Assembly: GCA_949825025.1 (NCBI GenBank)
Contig: OX463786.1
Location: forward strand, 9,411,094 to 9,475,093
Direction: 5' to 3'
Origin: Siphlonurus alternatus
Lineage: Eukaryota; Arthropoda; Insecta; Ephemeroptera; Siphlonuridae
Length of the DNA stretch: 64,000 nucleotides
Part shown: piece by piece, positions 1 to 12,733 of the stretch
How the letters are laid out: the number at the start of each line of letters is the position of its first letter
Numbering within the stretch: position 1 is the stretch's first letter
Made by a program: the position numbers and the translations under genes
The notes under the pieces: generated by a model
The model's database searches: none
The model's input: only the letters and a program-made list of their open reading frames with translations
Told to the model about the DNA's origin: nothing

Positions 1-78
1 GCAGAATATCGAAATTTAGGGTTCTTTTAATGCAATTCAAATTTTCCCGCAAATAAGAAAATGCGCGCACTTTCTAAT

Positions 79-90
79 GTGCGCGCGCGC
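79..90. repeat. Alternating GT/GC tract
   Basis: A short alternating purine-pyrimidine run (GTGCGCGCGCGC) sits in a GC-containing patch of about 60-125 with other GTGCGCG words. Such tracts can adopt Z-DNA. No gene is visible in the first 250 bases. Confidence 0.4.
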
Positions 91-251
91 ATTTTCTAGA
101 ATATGCGCTAAAGTAAAGTGCGCGTGCGTTTTTACAACACTAACGTTCAAAGACTTTAATATAAAGTAGTATTGTGATAATTGTTTTTTCGATTCTGACA
201 TTGTAAAGAATTTAACGAAACCATTATTTGCATAATATAATAATTATGTGA

Positions 252-640
252 GTGTGTGGCGCAGTGCGCTTGACCGGGTTTCGTCAGATCACCGAAGTCA
301 AGCAACGCGGAGCGTGGTTAGTAATTGGATGGGTGGCCATTTAAAAAAAACACGTTTCCCACCCAGGGGTAAATCGTTGCGCTTTTCCACCATGTGGTTC
401 CCCTGGCTTTGAACCATTACACTTCCGGTTCATTGACAAAAAGCTGTAGCGTCCATCCTGGCTGAGGTTTCCACGTTTCCCTCAGTCGCAGGCAAATGCT
501 GGGATGGATTGCAAGGCCGTGGCCGCCCCCGTTCCGGAAGAGCCCGCGAATCGCTAAGTTAGGGTTTCGGAAGGTTCAGGGTTTCAAACTTAGTGAGTAA
601 TTTGTAATTATAAGTACCCAGTTAATAGGGTTTGATAAAA
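252..640 (+). mobile_element. 5S-rRNA-headed SINE, near full length
   Basis: The head carries a 5S-rRNA-like block: TCAGATCACCGAAGTCAAGC followed by GGTTAGTA and GGATGGGTGGCC, matching the A box, intermediate element and C box of the internal 5S promoter. The body contains GTCCATCCTGGCTGAGG, CAAATGCTGGGATGGATTG and AGGCCGTGGCCGC. The tail reads AAGTACCCAGTTAATAGGG. The same layout recurs at 1793-2183, 7557-7912, 36538-36958 and 44189-44566. This is a Pol III-type retroposon, not a 5S gene, because the 5' and 3' thirds do not match 5S. Confidence 0.85.
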
Positions 641-1792
641 ATATGAATTATGCGGTAATGGCAATGCATCAATGAACTTGAATATTAACATACGTATCGT
701 TTTCACCAGTCGGCATGCTCTACAGCTATTAAAGCTTTGTATGAAAAAAAAAAATTATGAATAAAACAAATCAAAGCAACCAACACTTTTGCTGCTGAAC
801 AAGTTCCTTAATTTTAACATATTTGGTAAGCAATATAAATTTCTTTTTGAAGAGTTCAACAATAGAATATAGAACTGCAGTAAATCATGGTAAATCAAAA
901 CACAACTCCCTGAAAGCTATAAAAAAATGGGTCCATACAAAAATAATACAGTACTTATATATTAAAAATAAAGAAAGCTCGAATCCCTTTTTGTCATTTT
1001 CTGATGTGAAAACAATAAAATGATATAAGACAACCACTTTACTTTTGTACTAAAACTATTAAATGTTGACAACTTTTATGTATTTTGTTGTATATTTTTT
1101 CTTTTATTATATTTTTTATGTTTCTCTTTTTTTCCATATCTTCCTTTTATTTCAAATTGCATTTTACACGGCGTAGTAACTTGACATATTGTGACAAAAC
1201 TCAAGTCGTATGCTTTGAGCAATCAAGTTTGTTCTTGTTTATTTTGACTTCCTGTAAATGTCATTTTCACTTTCTTTTTCATTTAGAGCGGAAATTTTTT
1301 ATTTTTGTACCATAAATTTTGGAGCTGTCAAAAATATAACAAAAATCAAGTTGGTAAACAAAATATAAAAAGTTGAAAAAAAATTAACAGACTTTTATTG
1401 CATTGTAAATAGAGAAATTTTGACAGGTTTGACTTCAAATATGTGGAAGATTTTGAGAATATTTATGAGAGATTTCTATACACCAAAAAGATCATTGCTA
1501 TAATGTATGTGAACTAAATATAAATATTTTTTCACGCGTATTGGTTGAATAAATGAAATCACGTTTTTCTTTTTCCAGTTTGAAAATTGGAGTTATTATA
1601 TTAAACATGCACTGTGCTTAAAGTTATAAAAGTTAAATCCAAAATCAAAATGTTAGGAAATTACTAAAAGTGAACTAAAAGTCATGTATTTTAATAAATT
1701 ACATTTTCTTTGATAATTCTTTCAATGGGCTCATTTCTTGACGATTGAACAGTATCATGAATGATAAATAATATTTTTTATTTTTTTAAATC
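641..1792. other. AT-rich stretch, no gene seen
   Basis: Only short AT-biased open frames occur here. Their hydrophobic, Phe-rich translations are what T-rich DNA gives by chance. No splice-flanked coding segment or repeat arm was recognised. Confidence 0.5.
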
Positions 1793-2183
1793 AATCCCTA
1801 ACTGGGTACTTCTATTTACTAATAAAATTACTCACTAATTGTAAGTTTGAAACCCCGAACCTTCCGAAACCCTAACTTGAGCGTCGTTTCGCTGGCTCTT
1901 CCGGAACGGGGGCGCCCATGGCCGTGCAATCCATCCCGGTATTTGCCTGCGACTGAGGGAAACGTGAAATCTTCAGCCAGGATGGACGCTACAGCTTTTG
2001 TTAATGAACCGAAAGTGCAATGGTCCAAAGCCAGGGGAACCACGTGAAAAAGCGCAACGATTTACCTCTGGGTGGGAAACGTGGTTTTTGTTTAAAATGG
2101 TCACCCATCCAACTACTAACCACACTTAGCATTGCTTGACTTCGGTGATCTGACGAGACTCGGTCAAGCGCACTGAACCACTA
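1793..2183 (-). mobile_element. 5S-headed SINE, near full length
   Basis: This is the reverse complement of the element at 252-640. The 5S-like head is at about 2080-2183 (CGAAGTCAAGCAATG and GGATGGGTGACC on the minus strand) and the tail is at about 1800-1830. The body has the same GCCGTGG and GGATGG landmarks. Open frames of 66-71 codons on both strands are by-products of the GC-richer SINE body. Confidence 0.85.
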
Positions 2184-2627
2184 CTCCAACTTGTTTACTT
2201 GTAGTTTATGAATTTACAAAAAGAAAAAAAAAATCAATGACTATATACAGTACTCTTCTAAAAATAAATTTTGTATGTAAATTTCGTACGACAATTTTAC
2301 ATTAGACAGAAAAGTATAGCATCCCCAAAGGAGTACTCAAATTTATTTTATTTATAAAGAGAGTAAACAAGACCACAAAAAATTTTAATTAATAATGTTC
2401 TTCATTTACATATAAGCAAATATTAAAATATAAATATTTAAACTAAATTTTTTTGCTCGAGTAATGTCAAAAGAAGAACATACAAGTTTCATTGGAAGAG
2501 TAAAAAATCAAAGATCTTTGATTTATTATAAAAGCTCTATGGAAATGGTTTCAAAACTCCCTGTTTTTATATAATTCATGAGCAGTTCAAACTAAATAAA
2601 ACTCAAGCTAACTAAACATGTTGGAAA
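2184..2627. other. AT-rich stretch, no gene seen
   Basis: This lies between a SINE and a TTAA foldback element. No coding or structured signal was recognised. Confidence 0.4.
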
Positions 2628-2973
2628 TTAAAGGGATACAGGCCTCAAATTACAAATTAGACAGACATTAAGTGTTGCTCGAGTTTATAATAAACATTCG
2701 TATTATTTTTACATGCGCGCGGTGCGACTGTGCGAAGTCGAGCTACAAAGAAAGTCCTTGCTGACGTCACAACTCACAGCTAGCACCGATTAGCATTGAG
2801 TTGTGACGTCATCAAGGACTTCATGACGTCATCAAGGACTAAATTTCTTACTTTGAACTGCGACTTCGCACGGATGCATCACGCGTGGAAAAAAATGATG
2901 CGAATGTTGATTATTTACTCTAAACCCACTTGGTGACTATCTAATTTGTAATTTGAGGCCTGTATGCCTTTAA
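2628..2973. mobile_element. TTAA-flanked MITE, family A, copy 1
   Basis: A 346-bp element is bounded by TTAA on both sides. It has terminal inverted repeats AGGGATACAGGCCTC and GAGGCCTGTATGCCT, followed inward by AAATTACAAATTAGA. The interior holds an inverted pair around GTGCGAAGTCG and three exact TGACGTCA octamers (2762, 2804, 2824). A nearly identical copy of the same length is at 10962-11307. The TTAA duplication suggests mobilisation by a piggyBac-type transposase. No transposase is encoded here. Confidence 0.85.
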
Positions 2974-3493
2974 AGACTTTTGCATACAAAAAAAAATTAC
3001 TGTAGATTTTTGTATATAAAGAAAATTTTAGTACTGAATTTTTATATCTAATTTTAATGCCGAAAATTCTAACAAAGCTATATGAGTCGACTAATTACAG
3101 TATTATACGTACTGTATTAATTAAAATTTATTCCAAAATTGTGTTAATATTATTTGTTGAATAAAAAGTAATTTCTCTATCTATGTGTATATGTATAACT
3201 ATTATCATGTATTGTGTTATATTAATGCAATCTATATCTTGATGAATCAAACGTGTTTGTTTTTTTGTTTTTTTTTATATATAGAACTCATTCAAATATA
3301 AAGAGTAAAAAATATTAAAGTTTGCATTACGCTATTCAATATTCCATACAAGTTGTTATTACAAGAAAATTTAATCTCTGTACACAAATATATGCATAAA
3401 GCCTGTCTTACATGCATGATATAATTTTGCATACAATTTTTTCTTACGAAAAAAAATTTATCTTAATTTAACAATTAGAGTGGGAATTTTCTT

Positions 3494-3496
<3 letters not shown>

Positions 3497-3535
<39 letters not shown>
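3497..3535. repeat. Poly(A) tract
   Basis: An uninterrupted A run of about 39 bases. No SINE body precedes it on the plus strand, so it is either a simple repeat or the remnant of a decayed retroposon tail. Confidence 0.7.
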
Positions 3536-3540
<5 letters not shown>

Positions 3541-3812
3541 ATAAATTGAATAAATTAATTACAAAGATTGTATCGTGAAATACCGGTTTAGGTGAAGTTT
3601 AAATTTTCATGGAATCAATGAAAAAATTATATCATATGACATACGTGTAATATCAGCTTATACCTATACAAAATTATTCTATATCTTACGAGATATAGTC
3701 AAATCAACTTAATTATAAAATTATACATTTAACTTTAATACCAAACTTTACGAATTTATTTTATTAAATAGCTTTGCTATTACTTTCTTAGCTGGACTCT
3801 GCATGGACTCAC

Positions 3813-3923
3813 CTTCTGAAGTCTCTGCTCCAGCACGCGTAGATGACTGGATTCATGCTGGAGTTTATCCAGCCTAGCCAGGTGACCACGCCGCCCACAA
3901 GCTCTTCATGCTCGATACACTGC
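3813..3923 (-). CDS. Oamb: Octopamine receptor (OAMB/alpha1-like), exon 2 with TM7
   Basis: This 111-nt exon is flanked by an AG acceptor (3924-3925) and a GTGAG donor (3808-3812), both read on the minus strand. It joins in phase to the exon ending at 16329: the split codon AG|G gives Arg, followed by QCIEHEELVGGVVTWLGWIN. It then carries the TM7 hallmark NPVIY and ends in CWSRDFR plus a split Arg codon. This is the expected continuation of an alpha1-like octopamine receptor after TM6. Its codons are GC-richer than those of exon 1. The next exon, expected to encode the rest of the cytoplasmic tail, was not found between 1 and 3812 and probably lies beyond the window. I am confident of the exon because both splice sites, phase and protein family all agree. 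Confidence 0.92.
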
Positions 3924-5089
3924 CTGCAACAAGAAATGTCATTTTAGTACATACAATGCTTGCAACAAAAAAAAAATATTTGTAGTAAAATGCTGTAGCA
4001 TAGCAGATAAATGTGGTACATTATATTAATCAATTTCTTTTCATCATATTTCCATAGTTAATAATATGTCAAATATTATTACACTGCAGCACATTGTTGA
4101 AAAAGAAAATTTTCTTAAAATTTCAACTTTGTCTTTGCCCTGTGGTAACAAAAAAAAAGGAAATGTTATAAAATGCTACATTTTGGAATCTAGCCTCACT
4201 CCGGTGAAATATTGAAATACAATTATCGTTCAGAGCAATTTTTTGCATTTGTAGTAAATATAATATTATTAATAACTTATATATGTAAGATAAAATATTT
4301 TTAAGTAATTATTATGATCTCACTGTATAAAAAATTTATTTTTAAAATTTTAAAATTTAAATATTATTTTTTAACAAACTTATTTTAAAACTTCTTACAA
4401 TATTTTTTTAAAGATAATTATTTTCATTATTTTTTAAATCTTCCGTAATGTTTTACGACGTTTGCGGAATTCGCTCAACATTTTAAATTTTGGAAAAAAA
4501 TTTAAATATGATATTTCCTGTGGTTTTATGTAAATTAATATGTACATTATATTATCTGTACATACATTACAGTAATGTAAAATTATAGAGTACACGAACA
4601 CATTTTTTTAACTTATATTTGTAATTAAAAGCAATGCTGTATTCTGTTTGTTCTTTCCTGTTTCTACTCAAGCTTCAAACATTACTGTAATTTTTTGTTA
4701 TTTTTAATAACATTCTGAGTAGTTTTTTTTTTCTTAACGTGGTAATGTTTTAGAGTGTATGCAAATTATAATTGGACGTATTTTTTTTAAAAGGTCCAGC
4801 AGATTACATTCATACTAAATTTTTCATTGTTATCAAGATCTTTCATTAGTCTTGGTTAACACATATAAATAACCCAGGTTAAAGTGAAACATGGTTATTA
4901 TATTGCCTGGGTAGTAGCACCTTCGTGAATAATAATAATGTACTAAAATAGCCATAAAATTATACTATATTATAATATTAATAGTATGGAGTTGATGAAA
5001 ATCTTTACTACGTACAATATATTATTGTGAAACTGGAATGTATTAGAATATTAGGTTATGTTTATACTTTTGCAAATAATAAAAATAAT

Positions 5090-5212
5090 GGGTGTAGTTA
5101 GCCAAGTTTCTAACCACGTTTAGCTGAACCACGTTTAACTATACCTGTTTTACATGTTAAACGTGGTTAAGCTAAACGTGGTTAGAATCCTGGCTAACTG
5201 CTTCGTGAATCG
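5090..5212. repeat. Small hairpin element with CTTCGTGAAT end
   Basis: The left arm GTTAGCCAAG...TCTAACCACGTTTAGCT pairs with AGCTAAACGTGGTTAGA...CTGGCTAAC. The right end reads CTTCGTGAAT. It is closely related in arm sequence to the foldback at 20050-20245. No TTAA flank is visible. Confidence 0.7.
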
Positions 5213-7104
5213 CTCCGAATATCTTAAGCATGAGGTCGTGTGATATGTTAGAGACACGAAAATTAGATAATAAATATATGACTGATAGTATAGGTTACTA
5301 CTTACTACATATATACGGTTACTATAATATGCGACTCCTATTGGAAATTAAATGTATTTGGTATACCAAGAATTTAAAGCGTCATTTCTTAAATTAAATT
5401 TATTTTAAAATCTTAATGTCGAATACAATTTTATTTACAGACTAACTCCCTAGTGGGCTCACTTCAGACAAATTCAAAGTCTTAAAATTTTAGTGTACTT
5501 AAATATCATATTTGTCACATCATCGTATTTGAGAAATATTAAAAATTGTAATATTTTTTTTAAAGTTTACATTAAAGTACAAAAATGATAAAATAAATTG
5601 TTATATTTAAAAAATTATTATTAAAAAATACAATTAAAAAAATTAAATTAATAAATATTAAAAACAAAATTTGAAAACTAAATATTTTATAAATATTATT
5701 TAAATATGTAATTATTTCTACTTGTTTTATATGTACTTTGTTATTTAAAAAAAAAAGTGAATGAGACAAAAAATATACATTAAAGTAGGCATTAAACTTT
5801 CGCTTAATTGTGAAAAACATAGTAGAAAAAAATACTTCAATAATTTTTTATAATAGCTTAAATTGAAAATATTTGAAATAATATAATATGTTCGGGGATT
5901 TCAAATTTTTAACACATTGATTTTTTGCCACATGTGCTAAGGACGGGAATCAAACGACCCACTATTAAATCCTTATGCAGAACTTTTTTTAAAGCTTCTT
6001 TATTTTTATATCACATCGTTATATTGATATCAATTTACTTTTATAATTGTACGATATAATATAGCTTCTACTAAGTAAAATTCTTATTTAAATGCTTCTA
6101 AAATATTAACAACATACTTAGTACATAAGAGAAAAACACTTTTTGTACTACATAATCTAATCAGACATCTGCACGATATATAATTTACATGTTTAATATA
6201 AAGCTTAAATCCACAAAATTGAGACAAATTTAGATAAAAATTAACCACGAAAGATTTACAATGAATCATTACAATATATTTTTATACAAATTCTAGCAAT
6301 AAATTTATTTCAGTGTATATAAAAAGTGTCATTGAAGTATAATAAAAAAAAAGGGAGCGGACATTAGAGTATTGATGGAAAAGCCATTGAAAGCTGTGAC
6401 CAGGTGTTTGAACGCTTTTTATAATGACTATGGCTGGATATTCACATTCAGAGAGCTTTGCGTGTGATAAACTCCCATATGTTACCTGGATACCATACAG
6501 TCAATTTTGTAGTTAATGATTAATGAATATGGCATATTGAGGAATATAGTCAATTATTTGAAAATTGGTATTTATGGTGTGTATAAATAAACATGGATTA
6601 TACAGGGTATTTTCATATATTTTAATTTGTAACACATCGTTATCGATTGAAGAAAACAATTCAAGTAAGTAATGTTTTTTTTAAATTTTTAATATAAAAT
6701 ATATATATTTCTATTTTATTTTGTTTTTTTCCCTTAAGCAATGAAATATATTTTCTATTTCAAAGAATAATAAAACGATATTATTGTTTTTAAAGAAAAA
6801 TTAATTTGAAAATATATTATTTAAAAAAAAATTTAAAAATAATATTATTTTATTAGATTTTTTAGTAGATAGCATAAAATGTATTTGTTTTATTTCAATT
6901 AATGATTTAATATATTATAAATTAATATTGTTTCTGATTTATTATTTTTGAAAATATATGTACATGCTTAAATTTGCAGCTCATAAAAAATCATTGCAGA
7001 ACAGCAATAGTAGAAGAACAAAATTAAACGTTTAATGCAAAATTACTCGAATTTATGAGGTACTAACATTGTACACGTTATGACAAATATAATATGCACC
7101 CTTA

Positions 7105-7340
7105 GAATTATACCTAAAGGCCCTATGACCATTTCACAGTAATAAGTGCATAGTTACTATTGCCTCAGTATGATACGGCTGCATAAAAGAAATTGTTCCA
7201 GCACCAATAATATCAGCCGATGAAAAGGCACCTGTGACGTCATTTGTACCCATTCATATCCACTAGATGCAGAAAGTAAGGAAGAATATAAACTTCCAGG
7301 GCTTGTTATTAGCAAGGTCTTCAGTGGCTTTTTTGACATA
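7105..7340. mobile_element. Degenerate single arm of the 30.4-kb foldback
   Basis: It begins CTAAAGGCCCTATGACC. It shares ATTCGGCTGCATAA-like sequence, ATATCAGCCGATGAAAAGG and CCTGTGACGTCA with the left arm of the element at 30436-31147. The second arm is missing, so this is a decayed or truncated copy. Confidence 0.6.
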
Positions 7341-7439
7341 GAGGTGGATGCAGACAGTGGGGTAGACTCACCACATTTAGGGAGTCTGGGGACTCATTAC
7401 GCATTATATACGATGCTCATTTGTAAGGTCTATCTCGAG

Positions 7440-7545
7440 CTTGAAAAAGCAGCAAATTAGTTTGTAAGGGGGTATGGGATTGAGCCCTTTTTGACCGCCC
7501 CTCAGTCCCTGTCTATATGCTACACTCCTGAGTAGACAGACTGTA
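7440..7545 (+). repeat. Repeat shared with 27790-27890
   Basis: The segment containing TTGACCGCCCCTCAGTCCCT and CTACACTCCTGAGTA matches CCTGACCGCCCTTCGTCCCT and CTACTCCTGAGTA near 27840. In both places it follows GC-richer, SINE-like sequence, so it may be a retroposon 3' end. Confidence 0.55.
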
Positions 7546-7556
7546 TTTTTTTTTTT

Positions 7557-7912
7557 TTATCAAACTCTATTGGTTACTTCTACTTACTATATATATACTA
7601 CTTTGAAACCCAAAAACCCTAACTTGAGCGTTTTGCGGGCTCTTCCGGAACGAGGGTGGCCACGGCCTTGCAATGAATACCGGCATTTGCTTACGACTGA
7701 GGGAAACGTGGAAACCTCAGCCAGGATGGACTCTACAACTTTTGTCAATGAACCAAAAGTGCAATGGTTTAAAGCCAGGGGAACCAAATAGTGGAGAAGC
7801 GCAACGATTTACCCCTGGGTGAGAAATATGTTTTTTATTGAAAATGGTCACCCATCTAACTACTAACCACGCTCGGCGTTGCTTGACTTCGATGATCTGA
7901 CGACTCTCCTCT
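7557..7912 (-). mobile_element. 5S-headed SINE
   Basis: Tail (ATCAAACTCTATTGG), body (AGGCCGTGGCCACC on the minus strand) and head (CGAAGTCAAGCAACGCCGAG and TTAGTAGTTAGATGGGTGACC) are all present on the minus strand. It is the same family as 252-640. Confidence 0.82.
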
Positions 7913-8044
7913 CACCGTTTATACATATAGGGTAGTGTCACAAGATTGTTGGGTTTACAGGATAACGCTCAGATGTTTACCTCCCCTCTTTTCCCCTCAT
8001 GTTGTCAAACCGTACGCTCTAAAGCATTGAAGAAAAATTAAACA

Positions 8045-8365
8045 ATGGACAACATACATTGTATGGAAAAATTTTATTGCAGAAATGAATAGAGGGTACC
8101 AAATTATGCTACTCTGAATTTTTTTTTGAGAACCAGAATTAATTTTAAATAATTAGTGAAAGTGCCCCCTGGAGGTGTCAATAGGCGTCCAGTCTTTATT
8201 CTTTTTATTAAGGATTCAGGGGTGCCAACTGAAATCACAGGACTTTCAATAATTATTTAAAAATAGTTCCGGGTCTAAAAAAAAATCTGAAAAAATTCAG
8301 AGTAGCATAATTTGGTACCCTCTATTCATTTCTGCAATAAATTTTTTTCATGTATGTTGTCCATT
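8045..8365. mobile_element. Foldback element, family E
   Basis: The ends are ATGGACAACATACAT and ATGTATGTTGTCCAT. Inside them, the arms ATTGCAGAAATGAATAGAGG and CCTCTATTCATTTCTGCAAT are followed by GGTACCAAATTATGC with its inverse. The centre holds CCCCCTGGAGG and AAGGATTCAGGGG. It is non-coding. The nearest relative is 39807-40128. Confidence 0.8.
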
Positions 8366-8911
8366 AGCTAGTAGAATAACAAAATTTGTCGCTAACATAT
8401 ATAGTATAATTATTTGACACAAAAATTTAGCTTTTGTATTTATAAACTAGAAGATGATGTGGAGATGATATAAATGTAATAATTGCCGTCTATAATCTAT
8501 AATTAATGCTTTCCACATATTCTCCCTTACATGCTGCTTATGCAACACAACACTATGGCATGGCAGGTTCCTGTAAAGTATGTAATATGCGTTGCAGTGA
8601 CGTCACGTGGGCCTGGCCTATACGGAAAAGTATGTTAAAAAAATAAGAATGTTAAAATTTGCACCTTTTCCGCTAACATTCTGTTAGTAATACAACTTTA
8701 ATTTGAAAATATTTTAGGATTTTATATGAATATAATGTAACTACATACTTTAGGAATTAAAATCAACCACAGAATTTATTTCCAGCACTTGTTGAGCTTG
8801 TTAAAAGTAATGAAATGTTGTTATATGATTATATACTTTAACTACAAAATAAACCACCGTCGTTTTCCATGGATTTAATAAATCCAATTATATAACACTC
8901 ATAGATCGTCA
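8366..8911. other. No gene seen; one palindromic CRE
   Basis: AT-rich DNA with an isolated GTGACGTCAC palindrome (TGACGTCA at 8598-8605) followed by GTGGGCC. No repeat arm was found around it. Confidence 0.4.
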
Positions 8912-9329
8912 TTAAGGGCATTGGGTGTAGCACCGGTAGTTGGCAACACTGACGTATCTTCACCATGCTAATTTTTTATCATTGCTCCTCGGAGTAATTT
9001 TTATGCTAGAGCTAAGCAGATTGCTGTAGTATCAAGATAATTAGTAGCCCAAGTGCACAATTTGGCTAAATAAAGCCTGATTTAAAGAAAATTATTTTTT
9101 TTATATTTTAGAAAAATGCATGTAAGTTTAAAAAATTACTAAAAAATACTTTTCTTTAAATCAGGCTTTATTTAGCCAAATTGTGCACTTGGGCTACTAA
9201 TTATCTTGATACTACAGCAATCAGCTTAGCTCTACCATAAAAATTACTCCGAGGAGCAATGACCAAAAATTAGCATGGTGAAGATACGTCAGTGTTGCCA
9301 ACTACCGGTGCTACACCCAATGCCCTTGA
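8912..9329. mobile_element. Large TTAA-type foldback
   Basis: The left end is TTAAGGGCATTGGGTGTAGC and the right end GCTACACCCAATGCCCTTGA; the right TTAA has drifted to TTGA. Arms of about 190 bp are nearly perfect complements and include CACCATGCTAATTTT, TTACTCCGAGGAGC and GCCCAAGTGCACAATTTGGC. The loop at about 9090-9145 is AT-rich. Confidence 0.82.
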
Positions 9330-10961
9330 ACGCATCATTATTATTATGTTTTACATGCTTGTATCAGAATTAAAAATAATTTTGAGGTATATTAATTCAC
9401 CATATATTGCTATCAAAGTAAAGCAATATTAGAGTAGATTAGTAATCGTTAGTTAAAAAAGTTACAAGCGTTGCAGAACTCCCAGAATTAATTGCTTCTA
9501 CATGTATCCAATAATCTTGCATCAAATAAGGGAGCTTTCATTGTTTCTGCGTAAAAATGATACAATGTTGTTTCCTTTTTGAATACTACAGGATAACAGA
9601 AAAATATATTTTGAAATAAATAATATATTATATGCTTTCTTAATATTATTATTGTAAAATTAACAAATTTATTTTATGGTATAGCTGCTTAACAGCGGTT
9701 TTCAAACCATGGGACGCGTCCCAAATTTGGGAAAGTGAGATTTTTCGTCTGGGACTTCATGAAAATTTGGTAATGACGAACAAGGCAATATGGTTAATAA
9801 AGTAGGGAAAGAGGAAAGCAGTGGAGAAGAAAAAATGGGACATCTTTGAATTAAATATTATCTGGGACTTGAGTCAAAAAGTTTGAAAACTGCTGAATTA
9901 TAGCTAAAGTTTACTAAAAATAATGTTTTTTATTTTATAATTTTTTTAATTTTTGATAAATAAATCTTAACATTTTCTTTTCATTATGTTGAATTGTTGA
10001 ATTTCGTTACATTAATTTTCATTAAATTTGTTGTCAATAAAATATTTAAATTTAATTAAAATATTGTAATTTGGAACAAAATTCGCTACTTGAAATGAAA
10101 ATGAAATGATAATAATTATAAATGGGTCCAAATTCTAAAGCGTAGTGCATTTTATTTATTGCAAACATTTAAATGAAACTACTATTGCGAAAATAAATTA
10201 TATTGTAGGTATAAAAATGAGATTGGATCAAATCAAACGACAGCCACTTCCTAGCTTTATTAGATGCGATAATGTAAAATGCATTTAATTTTAAGAATTT
10301 TCTAATTCATGATCGATTTTTAAAATTATAATTTCACACTTTTATTTCCTTTTATTTCACCAACTTTATATTCATATAGATTAGTTACACATGACGTAAT
10401 TTAAATATGAAAATATCAAATTCCAATATGTAAATTTCTCATTAATTTTTTTTTTTTTTTTTGGGTTGTATCCAAGAGTATATTATGTTTAAAAATAAAC
10501 AACACTGTTGTTGCTAAGCAACGACGAACCTTCAATATATAAGGTATTAGTTAATTGCTTTTGTCACCTGTATAAACAAAGAGTAGTTTGTGCTACGTTC
10601 AAGTATAGAGATGTAATTACTAGCCACCTTGCTTTAAGCTACGTACAAAATTGAGATGTTTTCTACTCTATTTTAGCTCTATATCTTACTAGGTTATATG
10701 AAAATATAATTATAATACAAATTTTGAAGTTTTATATGTACAATACATGTATTAATACCTGATTTGAGGTGTTTTCTAAACGAATATGAACGTATACAAG
10801 ATTATTTTGTTTTGAATGAAATGCTATCTTCAGAGTAGATTATGTATCTATTATAATGTATATTTAAATCTATCCTTAATATCCTCATACAAGAAGTCTT
10901 TGAAGCATATTGGAAAACAATATTAGGAACTTTAAATTGTCAACTAATTAGTTTTTGCAGT

Positions 10962-11307
10962 TTAAAGGGATACAGGCCTCAAATTACAAATTAGACGGAC
11001 ATTAAGTGTTGCTCGAGTTTATAATAAACATTCGTATTATTTTTACATGCGCGCGGTGCGACTGTGCGAAGTCGCGCTACAAAGAAAGTCCTTGCTGACG
11101 TCACAACTCACAGCTAGCACCGATTAGCATTGAGTTGTGACGTCATCAAGGACTTCATGACGTCATCAAGGACTAAATTTCTTACTTTGAACTGCGACTT
11201 CGCACGGATGCATCACGCGTGGAAAAAAATGATGCGAATGTTGATTATTTACTCTAAACCCACTTGGTGAGTATCTAATTTGTAATTTGAGGCCTGTATG
11301 CCTTTAA
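10962..11307. mobile_element. TTAA-flanked MITE, family A, copy 2
   Basis: It is 346 bp with TTAA at 10962-10965 and 11304-11307, and has the same terminal repeats and the same three TGACGTCA sites (11096, 11138, 11158) as copy 1. Only a few substitutions separate the two copies, for example GTCGAG against GTCGCG, which suggests recent movement. Confidence 0.87.
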
Positions 11308-12733
11308 AATTAATTTAAAAAAAAATCTTTCAAAATGATTTTTTAGTTATTTTCGTTAAAACTGATACATTAACATATAACATTTATTTATATTGAGAAA
11401 TAATTTGCAAATAACTTCATAACATAAAATACACAAACATACACTACAGTATGAAGCCGCGAGATGAGAAAAAAATTTCAAATCATAAAATTTATCTTGC
11501 AATTTGCCTCAAAATTAAAAGAATAATAATAAATAAAAATAAATGAGCAAGGAATTGTCATTTTTAATGTTTTTAAAACAATTCATAGCAGAGAAAAGTG
11601 AAAAAAAATAAATTTCTTTAATTTTTTAAACTGGTATTACGTCGATACAATTTTGCTAATAATCGAAAACAATTTTTCATTACAAGAAAACTCCCTCTGA
11701 ATGAAATTGAGTTTCTTGCATTGAAATATTGCACGTAAAATTGTGTCGTGTAATACCTATAGGCTTTGTACAAAAATGAGCAAAGCGAAATTACTTGATG
11801 CTTCTATTTCGACTTTTTTACCTAAGTAAGAGATAAAAACTCCCTTATTTCCAATCGACAACTGTGTCCCCACAAGTGTGTCCCAATGAACAATGTTCCC
11901 TACGTTTGTGGGGACATTGGCTCATGTCCCATCAAAAGCCCAGATGTCCCCACAAGTGTGCATTACCCAGGATTCGTGTCCCTTTAAAGCGCCGGCAAAT
12001 ACCCTAACAGTTATCACTTAGCTTTGCTGCCAATTATCTTTATTTTCAACAGTTATTGAGATCTTTTGATACATTTAATATTTATAGATTCAAAAATATG
12101 TCTAATAAATAATGAATTTTTATTTTATTGAAATATTTTATAATATGAACTTTTTTTAATTTTTCACAAAATGTCAACCTAGATTATCCAATTACAAATG
12201 AAAAGCTTGTAAAGGAATAAATATTTTAAACATAATTTATCTGTCATAGTTGACGTATTAGCTTTGTCATTAATCATTATATAGCTTATTATAATGAACA
12301 TGTATTTACGTATGTAACTGCATGATGTAAACACTATCAACAATTTAATATTAAATTGATTTATTTGTGTCATAATGTAACTAAAAAAGGTATCACTTCC
12401 TCATTTTATTAGATTATTGTTCTAAATATTAATCTGAAAGAAACGTGTAATGTTTTTAATTTTATTAATTGTATTTAATTTATTAGTTTTGTTACTTAAT
12501 TGTTGAAATATAATAAATTCATTTTTTTTTACTATTTTTATAAATAATATTAAAATTAAAATAATTTTTTATTGTAAAACTGTTACTTTTAATAATTATT
12601 GTGATTTTTTTTTGGTTTATTAAGTTTGAAATATTTTTATTTAATTTTTATATAATATTGTATAAATATTTAAATTAGCCAGCCCTTGAAATTTGAGGAA
12701 CTAAATTCAAATATATTAAAATCATTATCCATG

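Noticed and set aside
300..345. Possible 5S rRNA gene
   Set aside because: Only the internal-promoter part matches 5S. The ends do not, and the sequence continues into a repeated SINE body at many loci.
1828..2047. Conserved 60-70-residue proteins repeated at 1828-2047, 7570-7791, 13884-14075, 36548-36893 and 44198-44479
   Set aside because: They recur only because they lie in copies of the SINE body, on both strands and in several frames.
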